Below, in pieces: positions 29,201-41,200 of a stretch of 64,000 nt of DNA (positions are counted from its first letter, which is position 1; each line of letters starts with the position of its first letter). The position numbers and the translations under genes were made by a program. Origin of the DNA: Paragonimus westermani (taxonomy: Eukaryota; Platyhelminthes; Trematoda; Plagiorchiida; Troglotrematidae); contig QNGE01000132.1 in NCBI GenBank assembly GCA_008508345.1, positions 268,510-332,509 of the forward strand. Direction: 5' to 3'. The notes beneath the pieces were generated by a model, which was not told the origin of the DNA, did not search any database, and saw only the letters and a list, made by a program, of their open reading frames with translations.

Positions 29201-32200
29201 GTGAGGTTCCATCGTATTAAAGCGGTGAATTAGGATAATGCATGACAAGAAATCGTTCACGCCCGATTGACGTATGTGACCGTCAACAACTTGTCACTTT
29301 CGTTCCACAGCTGGTACCACTTTGGGCTTCGGGAGACTGGAGCCGGAGAACGCCGGAGACTTCCAGTCGTCTCCGGAAAAAGCGGCCGAGTCCAAGCGAC
29401 TAGACAGTACTGGATACTTAAGAATAACCTACACCGATAGACCACGTAACACGGAGGTCGACGAATTTGTTCTGGGCATCCAAATCACGCCGCCAAAGGC
29501 TGAAAAGTCAACGAAGTTCATGCAGAACAATTTGGCCACGCTGATGTTCGTTACCAATACCGCAGTGACTGGCGATTACATGCATTTATATATGGTGAGT
29601 GATGCAAGAATGAACGCAATCTTGTTTTTAACCTCAAGTGGGATTCGTGAAATGAACAAACATGTGCTGTTTTTATTCCAACCATTGATGAATTCGGATT
29701 CAGTCAAGAGAGGTATGCAACTGAAGCCTCACGTTTTCACATGCAATCAAGCTGATATGTGTCTACTGTGTTGATGACCACATTTAATGAAGCTGACTTG
29801 TTCTGTCAATGGACAAATCTTTTAATATCCATAACACAGCGAAACAAATGGTTCTAAGTGTCTCACTAAAAGGGTCACTATCATTCGTTTGCTCTGTGGA
29901 CGGTGTGCTCGCCTCTGTGCTTACAGCTGCTTACAATCTTTGTTGCGAAAGCAGATGATTCTTTTGGACAGCACCGAAACCGGTATTTTGAAGATGCATT
30001 ACATGCTCTGATTTATGTCCAGATTGGTAAACGGGTTTCAATGGGACTTTGTAGATCGACCGAGGTCTGGATGGCATGGAGTTCAAGATCTGGTTACAAC
30101 TGCTCGATTGAGAATCTATTCCATAAGATGATCATATTAACTAACTGGAACTAATAACTAGGTTCACTCAATGTTGCTGTATGTTGTACACGTATATGAA
30201 TGTACAGATAGTTGTTATCATCCTCATTACAAAGCATTCGGTACAACACCTTCCACCATCATCTTTTGGATGAGCCAACACAGGGAGGATATGCCCTCGG
30301 CGGGATTGTTCACGGAAGTGACGGCTTGAATTAAAAAGAATACATTACGTCGGATAACAGTGTTTAACAAACAGTTGGTTTGTTTCAAGCAATGTGGCTT
30401 ACCTGAAACTGTGGCTACCCGAGTGGATCAAACTTCTCCATCTACGGAAATTGCTGGCTGTCGATTCTGATATTTTCACTCCATCTCTTAATAAAGGATG
30501 TTGGTTATTTTTACACGCACAGGCTTGTATCACAGAGTGAGACTTTCAACAATACAAAGAGTCAGTGCTAACATGAACTAGCCGCTCGACCGTCATAGCA
30601 ATTTACCATTACAAGAAAAGTTATCCGTACAACGATGTCTGTGCTTACTCAACTGCGAGGAGGCTGATGGTGTGCAATGATACATTATTGGACAAGGAGA
30701 TACTAAAACGATACTGAAGCCTGTTTCTCAGAAAGTTTAATCTGTAAACCTGCCTCCCACCATCCATGTTCGCAACAGCAAATGTCACGAACACTAGGTG
30801 AGGGGCGCTGAATGACGGGTTTTAACTAACTGAGGTGGAGTTTACATAGACAGGGCAACAAATGACAAAAGTTACTGAAACGTACCAGTGTAATGAAGGA
30901 GAACGTTCAGTTGATCGCTGACCACTAACAGCCCACTATGCACTCAGGTTTGATTTGAGTAGACACTGTTGAGTGGTGTCTTTACTTGACTCAATTTTCT
31001 CGCGCCGGATGACTCAGAATCACAAAGATATGCGCTATTTCTCCATTTATTCCGATCATGTTGACATATTCACTGAAGTTGCTAGGTTCCTTTAATAATC
31101 ATTTGTAGATATCCGGCTTTCTACATGTGTATTGTGATTTTGGCGGCGGTTCAGTGCGCATCACAGGACCCAGAGTGAAACTGGACGATGGTTTCTTTCA
31201 CCGCGTGCGTGGCTTGCGAAATCGACTTCGGCTTTCACTGCAAGTGGACGAACATGAAATTCTACATGACATTCCAGGTAGGCAAATGATTGACAACCCA
31301 AATCAACATGTATTTCCCATTCTTTGTTTACTGTCCTAGTCCAGTCTATTAAAGGTTCCATTGCATGCAGTTATTGATGAGAAATTTAACTTATTCGTTT
31401 CAAAAGTTTGTGTGATGGATCTGCGTTATCTCCTTAGGAAAGCATAAAAAGTGTAGATATCCGCACGAATTCGGATGAAATGTAGAAATTTTATTGATTC
31501 AACAATGTGGCATTGGTAACCTGTTTATTTGACAGATGATAGTAAAGCGCTGAGCTATGGGCTAGTTGCAGACGCGAAATATTTTACAGTCTGGTATGTC
31601 ATCATTGAGGATTTTCAAACGATTGTTTGGATAAATCCAGTGAACTTGTTTATATACTTTGCTGGATGTTGTCCGATTCATTTTGCTGTTTGTATGACCC
31701 ACTTCAATATGACAAATAGTCACTGAGCATTCGGTTGATAAAATCCCATGCCTTTCAACAAGCGTCATGCCATCCACAGTTAATGAAGTTGGGCCCAAAG
31801 AGCCAGATATGCTTCACTGTGCCCCTCAGTAGCTTACATTTACCTAATGTTAAAAGCCAACCGTTACAGACTTCTTTGCAACGCAACAATCTTGTCAGTG
31901 ACAGGCCCCTGGGACTATTCTTTAGAATGGCTGTTCCATGCTTTGGATCGTAACGTACCAGGTATACTGCATTTATCGGGTTGTTTGCATCTGCAGTGGC
32001 GTTTTTGACAAATGATGAACGAAAACCTATTCGAGCGGTTACGGAAAAAATGTACTGAACTTTAGTAAGTCAGCGTTTGAACAGCTCCATTTTACATCTA
32101 GAGAATTCACTCGTTGAATCATGTGGTTCATACAGTTACCAAACTAAGGCAAACTACGGTGTAATTAAGACACAACTCAAAAATTACTCAGTGTCCATCC

Positions 32201-35200
32201 CCGAAACAAAGGCGACATTAATGCTAACACGACCTACTTGATCAAGTACCGCTGTCCTGACTAAGCTCACTTGACGAGCGAACAATAGCCTCTGGCTGTG
32301 ACGCGCTGGGCTGCGTAAGGTGCGTACGTACGTAGGTGCTTGCATGCACCAAGAATTCCAAGGACTCTGGCGACCGGATATCCTGTTTATGGACTGCAGC
32401 GCAAACACTTGTCTTTCTGACTCTCGCGTTATAAATTCACCATCATCCTATACTAATGCAGTTGGCCAACAAAAATTGGCACCGATAGTTTTGCCGTTGT
32501 GGAGTGTAGAAGACGGAAATCTAACACACTTCAGACAAGAGTGATGGAGGATCGGGGTTTCCAATCACTTTTTCTCCTATTGTTCATTCTATGCGGAGTA
32601 TTGAAAAGTAACTTGTTAATTAGTTCATTTATGAAATTACAAACAAAACAAGCAATTTGAAGTTGATTCTATTATCCTATGCTGGAAAATTAAACAAAAC
32701 TTTCGAAGCTGAGTGTCTTGTTAATCTAACATTAATCGGAAATTGTTAACATATGGTTCTAAACACATCTGACATACGGTGCGTCAGACAGCACTGCAGA
32801 TGGACGGGTGACCGTCACCAGCAAATGGTAGCTTGACATATCTGCGTATAATAGTGGAATTTGCTGTGGCTATCCTCAAAAGTCAAATTTGTTGTCCAAC
32901 TGATGTTACTGACCAGAGAAAATTGGTGATCAGAATGATGGTGCTCATCGATTTTCAGATTGTCAAGGACTGTTACAATCATTTTTTATAGTGAACGTTA
33001 TTTACAGCCATTCATTGCACGTTGTTCGTGATCACACGGCAAACTGCATTTAATTGCAGGCGATGTATTTTGTATCGATACACATAAGCTGTGGGATTAG
33101 CAATAAATATGTTATCACTCAGGGTACTAAATCGTCACACTACTTATGAGATATTAGGGATTCGGTTAGTGTGCTTCTGTGTGATGATTCACATCTTCGC
33201 AGAAACTGGCTTACTGGTCTGCAGTCAACAAGCTGATTTAACAGGCTGTATTCTTCAGGTTGATCTATTCTACTGTTTGTTGCTTTATGTTTGTAATCAT
33301 CCTCTCAATAGAGGTCACCACAATATATCACGGCTATGTTGGCCAGTAAGAACTTTTCCTGAGTGTCCGAAGATATTTTAGAACTTATGGATATCGTTTG
33401 TTGCAGTAGTTGGTCTGTCAACTTACCTTCGTTCGATCTGACTTTCGATTTTGGAGAATTGTGAATGACCTGCTGTCAGTAAGCAGCCAAACGATTACAG
33501 AAGCAGTCGGCGCACAGCAGCTCGATTCGTGTATGCATGATTTATGCAGCTATTTTTCATGTCATTCTCAAAGCATGGTCGACTTCAGGGGAATTCAGAA
33601 GTTTCTAGTTTCGCAAACAGTTCACACCATTCTTGAAACAACTGTGCTCATGTAACGCATGCTAATGAACGTCTTCTGAGCCAACCTGAAAACATTCGAT
33701 CGTACACCAACCAGTTAAAGAGGCAGAGGCAGCCATATATAGGTGTTGTCAGGCTACCGTCAGTGTACTGTGTCACACGTGCCCACTGCTCGAGAAAGTT
33801 GTGTCCAAAGTGCATCTGCGTCAGCAGCCCATCAACCAGTGGCCCAGAAAGCGGACGTTCTTATTTTTGGAGTCTACAACTTGTTCGCCTCATGAATAGT
33901 GACCAGAATCCGATTAACCAGTACGCCGTAAGATTTGGACGCCTGTCTGGTCATCTACATCCAACGCACTCGTCCAGTCTTCTCAAAAGATGTGTTGGAA
34001 AGTGATCAGAAAGAAATCATTGTTAACACAACGTATGTGGAATCACTTGCCGTGCATAAATTAACATACACCTTTTATAATCGACCAGAAAAACCCAAAC
34101 GCTTTCATTGTAATTGTGCGCGTCAAAACGCATACCGAACAAGCTCGTTTCTACAATTTGCCATACTCAAAGCAAACGCATCAAAAATCGCTAATTACCA
34201 TACGCACAACATGCATCTGACATGAAAGAAACTCCCTGAGTGCTCCCAACTTTTACAGTTCCTACTCTTCTTTTAGAATGAACCGTAAAATGATTCTAAA
34301 TTTAAGAACAAAATCAGTGTCTGTTACATCTTCCTGAATGAGACCGGACGAATTTTAATGCGAACGACGATGCGGAACGCCAATCAATTATGTTGCAGAC
34401 TGTGAACTCCCAGAAGTTACTATTTCCTAATCTGTCTTGAATAGAATTCCGCACGTGTCTCGGGTGAAGCTTATGAAGTTCTAGGACATTCGAAAGTTCT
34501 CACCATGTCAATGGCAGGTGAGATGAAAACCGGTCAACAAGTTCTCCTCATATATCCCCATGCCAGCTCCAGGTCATATTTCACGTGCGTACTACAGAGA
34601 CTGGTGCTGTATTAACGAACACATGGCAGCTGACAATTAAATGACCGAGGCCACCGGGCAATTTGGTTCACAAGACACAAAGTATAACGAGTTCCGAATA
34701 AATATCTCGCTCAAGTTGGTGCCGCTAGACCGATTTTCAGTTGATAAATTGCAAAAAGTAGCAAAGCAGAGCATGTAACTCAACATCATGTCATATGTGT
34801 TTTTCTTTCTGACGTTATTTCTCTTACCTTTTAATTCAGGTTGAATATTTTCAGCTTTTCAGTGACAAGTGAATATTGCTGAGACCTGAAAGTAGACCAA
34901 AGGATAGTGTTCACCACCGTACCGCGTGCTGAGGTGCACGCGAGTTAGCTACGGTAGAAGCGACTTTACTTGTATGGGACCAGTGAGAATAACAAAGGTC
35001 CCAGACGGGAATCCTCTCTTCAGGTTCGCCAAAGAAGCTTGAATGAATTGAGTACTGATGGAACTGTTGGGTTGTCTAGGTGGCAAGTAGCTTTAATCCT
35101 CTCAACGCTTTTATCTGGCGTTTGATTCGACGTGTGAAGATTTTAGAAGTTGTAAACAGGTTCCACACAGGAAACGTTTTGTTGAACAGAACGCAGAACG

Positions 35201-38200
35201 GAACAACAAAACATTTCGCTTACCTCGCTAAACGCGAAGACTAACGAGCAAATGTAGGATTATTCTCAATAAAACAGAATTAGACATGAAGAATCGTTGT
35301 TCATCCCGAAGTCCATACAGTCACATATTTCGTTCAAACATGTCATAACGCAAAATGCTAGTTGAATGTGCAGGGCTAGATTTTTCTTAAATTGGTTTGG
35401 ACTGATGTCAGGCTGGCTTCCGAAATAACTGTTGAATGCAAATGGTCATCACTGGTTTACACTAAATGGGAACTGGTTCACCTTAACTTGTCATTCGAAG
35501 AGGAGCTGTTCAACACTTAGCTAACAAGTAAGTGTCACTCAACTAAACTATGTTGTGCATCTCCCCTGTTGCTTAGGTAAGCTGAATATCCAGCAAGAAT
35601 CAGACTGTTGACCGAATCCAGTGTGTTACGTTGTATAGCAGATGCATATCAATTTTGAAGTATGTACGCGAGTTCAACAGAGAGCTGAAATTAACCGTGA
35701 GAGATTTTCAGGAAAATCCATTTAGAACTGAAGAGCATCCAAAGTAACTTGTATCCCTCTTGAAAAAAATGTACCTGAATGACAGGGCAAAATCTACCTC
35801 ATTGAAGGTCAGTATCATTTCTATCTCCATCCAAATTGTCTCCGAACTGGTTACATATGTTTTTTCAAATGTCGGGGAACAAATATTAAAGTACACAGTC
35901 GTGTTTGTCAGATTCATCCATCGGAGAGGATGATCTGTTTCACATACGAACTATACTGGTGGATGGTAGTGTCAGAAAGAAAGGTGACTACATCTGGAAG
36001 AGATTTCAGAACAGACCACACTGAACTAATGCTTTTGTCGTTCACTGCATGCAACACAACTCCGATGCGTTCAACCCTATCACAATATTGTCATGCGACC
36101 AATTCAGCACATGCAAGCACATGTGACCATATGACGTTACATTTTCCACATTTGTTTACCCACCTGGCAAAAAATGACTGGTAGTGCATGTGACAGCGCA
36201 TTGTAAGTCAACTCCGAATGGTTTATTATCATTTTGTAAACACTTATTTTAACCTCATGTATATACATGTGTGGTCAATTTACTGCACAAGTATTTGAGC
36301 GGCGGAAACTCATCCACTATGTATGCTTGACTCCCAATCGACCAGACTTATTTTAAGCTACTTCGGTGCAAAAGTTGCCAGTTGACAGGCTCGATCGGAA
36401 CATGAGGACTGTGGCCAGGACCAAAACCTGTTTTGCTGCAGACTGTTTGCGTCTGAATGACGCAATCTGACATGACTATGCTAAAAACGTTTTCTTTCTT
36501 CCAATCTTGCATAAACAAAGGTCGTTTCGGGAAACAGTTCAACCATCAAGAGACCATTTGGCTCGGGCATGCGGCTTGGTTGAACATAACTGATTTTTAC
36601 CAAGGATACATGACCGGTGAGTTGTCACTATGGTGGAGTGCTGGATTAGAACACGATCGAATGTTGCCAGATATGATTAATCAATGTATCCGGTTAGAAT
36701 TGGGCAAAGTTCTTACCAAGTCCAGCATGGAATAAGCGACGCTGACAGTAAACATCTGAGTGAGTTTCACAGTGACTTCAATGAAGTCATTGATTTGTAT
36801 GAAAATCACGCTTCAAAAGTTAAATGAATTGTGGCAAGATGTGGAAGTTAGTTAAAAACTCACTCCAATGAATGCATAGTTGGAAAGGCATGGCGTAAGA
36901 GTTTTCCTCTAACGCCGTCTTCATCAGCTCCATCCGTATTTCGCTGTTACCTTAACCCCGGGGGATTTTAAGAGACGACTGATAGGAGAGGATCTCGAAA
37001 GAATAGTTTGGTGCTTGGCAAGGGACTCCTTAGTGTTTCCATTAGGCAGTGAATGCTGGCGTACTATTGACCTTCAAGGCGGAGAACCTAATGGAGCATA
37101 TATTGTTCACATGTTTCTAGTTCACTGTTACAACCGTAACAACCTCGCAACAATATCAGAGAGCGAAACAAGCTAATCGGAAAAGTGTTAACTGACAAGA
37201 ATGGACCATATTTTGTCATCTCACATTCATTATTTATACCAACCTTTGCAGAGTATGTGAGATGTATCTCGTTTGCAACTGTCGACATCCGTAGATAATA
37301 GTCACACATCAGAAAACCATCCTTTCAGGTTCTACTCAGCTGAGCCAGATCATTGAGAAACAGCGTTGACAAGCTTCGACTAGCGAAATGTGCATCACCA
37401 AGCACTGAACAGCGAATATCTCAAGCTGGCCAAATAGATTGTGTTTGAAGCTGAAGCGGAACAGGAAATATAAACAGTCAAAATGAAAGCTATGTAATTC
37501 CTTTCCAGATCAAGGAAGCGGACATTTCCAAATCTATGACTCCAATTAATATTTGTAGAAACGCCACCAGTTTCCATCCACAAACAACTCTTTTGAAAAC
37601 GTATGCAGACCAGTGTAACATCGTATTTAATGAAGGCCGCATAAACAGATAGACACAATTGAAACAGGGCCTAATGAAAAATTTGAACACAAAATTCGAA
37701 AGATAAAAGTGACAGCGAAAATTATAATCCGACGAAAATCTCCAGGCAAGTCATGTACATGTTTTTTAAACGTTGAGAACTAGAACGATGAGTGCGGCTT
37801 CCCTTAGACAAGTGTCACGTGGATCTAGAAAAGAATGTGACATTTCTTGTTGGAAGTCCAGTGTAAGGTGTCAGAGGACATTTCCACTAGTGAAGCCGCA
37901 CGCATGCAGGCACATGACCCGAATTGTGGTTATACGGCTTTGAAAACGGTGTTAGAAAAAAAACTATCGAATATAACTGTCCTCAGTTTGGTAAACGCAT
38001 AGATAACTTGAAGCAATGGTGTTAATTTTGAGTGAACATATAAAGTTAGTATACAATAGACTTTAACTAAAGAATAACTTCGTTTTTAACTCTGCGATTA
38101 AAAACGGTTACTGATGTGTTTTGGTAAAACTTGTCTTTAACTGTAGGAGATAAAAGAATGCACTTGAGTTTTCCTTCTTCTCAGTTGTTTTCATGCATAA

Positions 38201-41200
38201 TTATGTACCCCAATCAGGCTGCTCACGAAAAGCGTAATATGATCGTTCATACTGTTCACAATGATTGTTTATTTCCTGCGCCGATCACAGCTTCCTGAGT
38301 CCATTATGTATCAAATGCTGTGGCCTGAGAACTATATAAACGAAGGAGGCTTGTAAAAAATTTTCAGTTGCAATTCTTTTGTTCGTTCATGCTATGTGTA
38401 AGTCCTGAATTTTAGTTGAGTTGTTGCAAAAGGTTGAATGAGTTAAGATTTGTCCATTTATCATATTGCTCCTTAGAATTAGTTTTATGTCTGACTTAAT
38501 GACATGTTGGAATCTGTTAACGACATTGCTGTATTCCTTTCAACAGTGGTATTTTCGGGTTTATTGTATTCTCAAATTGTGTGGACATGGTCAGAATTGT
38601 CTTTGGTGTTCTAACAGGTTTCGTCTTACAGAGTCCATCATTTTCGGAACATTTCAGGTGTCTATTACAACGGCTTACCTCTCACAGATATAGCTGCTGG
38701 ATTGACCTACCGGCAATTTATTCACGTGACCCAGTATGGAAATGTCCGGCACATGACGAAATTCAACCTGCGTCTGGCTCAAAATAGCTCTTATCATCAG
38801 TAAGTGGTAATAATTTCCCTGTGGTCTTTTTGACATTAGCAATTTTACTGACAACGTTTCTACGGTATATCTAGCAGTCCCCACTTGGCACGTCAAAATA
38901 TGGTTAAAATAAGCCAAGATGTTGAAACGTTGTTTGAAATCCACAAGTTGTTTAACTGTTTATAGAGCGACAACACAACAAAATCAAACTATAACATCAT
39001 CCTCTAGCAATAACTAGCCAACGTTAAGATAACGGTGATTCATACATGTGTTTGCCGTATACCATGTGTACACTTTGCAGAACGTCCACCGGTGCCGTGC
39101 AATAGTACGAATCGTTGTACTACAAATGCGCGCATCAGGATCGTACCCAATCATCAAACTATCCGTTTTGCTACCCAACAGCAACAATTTTTCTAATCGC
39201 TGGCACATTCTTAAGCGTACTCTATTCTAGGTTATCTGGTGAGCAATTGGCCATTCCGCCTGGTTCTTCCAAAAATAAAATCAACGTGTTAACCCGTTTT
39301 GTATCTGGTTGACGTGTGGGTACAGAAGACCTGCTGTTGTAGCTTCACCACATATACTGGTGGTAGACAACCTCTTCGCCGCGCGCAAAACGCGTATCAA
39401 ACTGATAAAACTTTTGAATTTTTGCATTGTATAACGGAGGCCCACATGATTTGCAGCGGATTGCCCACGACTGTTTGCTAAGTGGTCATCAGAAACCTGA
39501 ATCTAGTGACACAAGCCACGATAACATACAAAGTGAAAAATCTAATGCCACCCGTGGGTCTCCATCTCAAATTAAGATCTATGGCCCAAACAACTTCACC
39601 AACCCAGTCTACTAAAAAACGTGATGGAATGCCTAACCTTACACTTAAGCATAACTCACAATGAGTGAGTTGTATAATACCTGTGTCTTACCATACTCCC
39701 AATGTAAACCACGTGACTGCCTACTCTTGCACCCTAGACACTACATCAAAGTCCCTCTCGTTTTTTGCTATCACAGAAAGGCATGGTCTGTCTTCGGATA
39801 AGGGACTTAGTTTTCCGAGAACTTCGTCAATTGTACGAACACACCCAAACCAGTTGCGATTAAAACAAGCGTGCCCTAAACACAATCGGATATCATATTT
39901 ATCGTTCCAGGGAACTAAACACGAGACCCATCAGCATAGAAAGCGCATGATAAGGCGCCCCATTTAGAGGACTTCGAAAAATACATTTCTGTCAACGTTT
40001 CCGTTAGACTACTGCGCGACTGCGACACAATACTAAAGCAATACACAGCGATGTCCGCTGACTCTCCTGTATCTCCTTCAGTAGAATATCGATGGGTACC
40101 AAACTCTGCATGTGGTCGTTTCATTTTTAGTTCAGTATGGTATAAACATAACGGTCTAAAGAGATATTATCGAAAACAAGTTTGCTGTTCTTCGTGTGTT
40201 ATATGGCATCTCACGGTGACTGTCCACTTAGTATAACCCAGTGAAGTTTTTGGATGGCGCCTCAACAACCAATACACCTTCACAAACTAAATGCAGCCAT
40301 GGTCATAAGTGAAGACGGCGGCACAAGTACCGAGATAGGAAATCTTAACCAGCTCCCAGGTGGGAAAGTACACATAGGCCCTAGCGACTCGAGGTGAATT
40401 CGGAACTTAGTGCTATTTCGTGTCCACTTTCAAATGCTTTTTGTCACTACCGCAACCCTTCTCAACAAAATGAAATGGTTTTTCAATGATATGTGGCAAG
40501 TTAGGACCAAACATTATCAGTGTGGCGACACCTTGGTGTTTGACAGACATTAAGGATGAGAAGGTTAACCCGCCAGATGTAGTTTTGGACCATGACTATT
40601 GTGCGAAAGGTGGACGTGTAGTCATCTCTACTGATATCCGGCTCAAGAACTAGGAGGCAGGAGATTGGATTCATCTGATTTTACCTAGAACCATACGATG
40701 TATTGCCGCTCTTTAACCAGTCGTCTATTTAAAACCACTCGTTCCCTTGATGAACTTGCATTAAACGTTGACCACATATAAATCATGTGATGTAAGAAAG
40801 ACTAGTCCGGAGAACATGGCATGCTTTGGGTCTTCTCATTGTTTTGTTTAAAATCATCTACTTGTGTAACGGGTATGGCCTACTGCCCTCGTCTGTCTCG
40901 CTGACCAAAAACTGCTTACACGATGATGTCATGCACAGGCTTACTTCAACAGGACTCTCAAAGTCTCTACCGGTCGACAACTTTAATTTTCGTGGATTCG
41001 GCTTCGACGTCAGCAAGCTTCATGTTACACTGACAGTCTCGCACAGTATACGATGCATTTGTAAACTTACATTTAACTTAAATTGTAAGGGGTTCACGCG
41101 GTAGGGGTTCACTGAGAAACCCTCTATATTATACTGTATATTTTGACGGTTAATGATGTGCGTAGTAACTCCGATTTCAGTCAAAACGACTACAGAATTA

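Noticed and set aside
33410..33655. Possible splice-site-4 cassette after gtttgttgcag
   Set aside because: In the required phase a stop appears after eleven codons, and no suitable donor precedes it.
38618..38657. Alternative acceptors of the LNS6-end exon after ctaacag (38617) or cttacag (38631)
   Set aside because: Both need a preceding exon in phase 2, but the 36521-36616 exon ends in phase 1. The acceptor at 38657 gives a perfect YMTG-VYYNG junction.
39057..39312. Frame after tacactttgcag, and a nearby hydrophobic stretch FLIAGTFLSVLY
   Set aside because: In the phase set by the 38799 exon a stop follows within nine codons; the hydrophobic frame is closed by a stop at 39103 and cannot be reached from that acceptor.
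39427..39664. Ser/Thr-rich frames proposed as a stalk exon
   Set aside because: One frame fits the entry phase but ends in a stop with only a poor internal donor; another has a stop directly before the only good donor.
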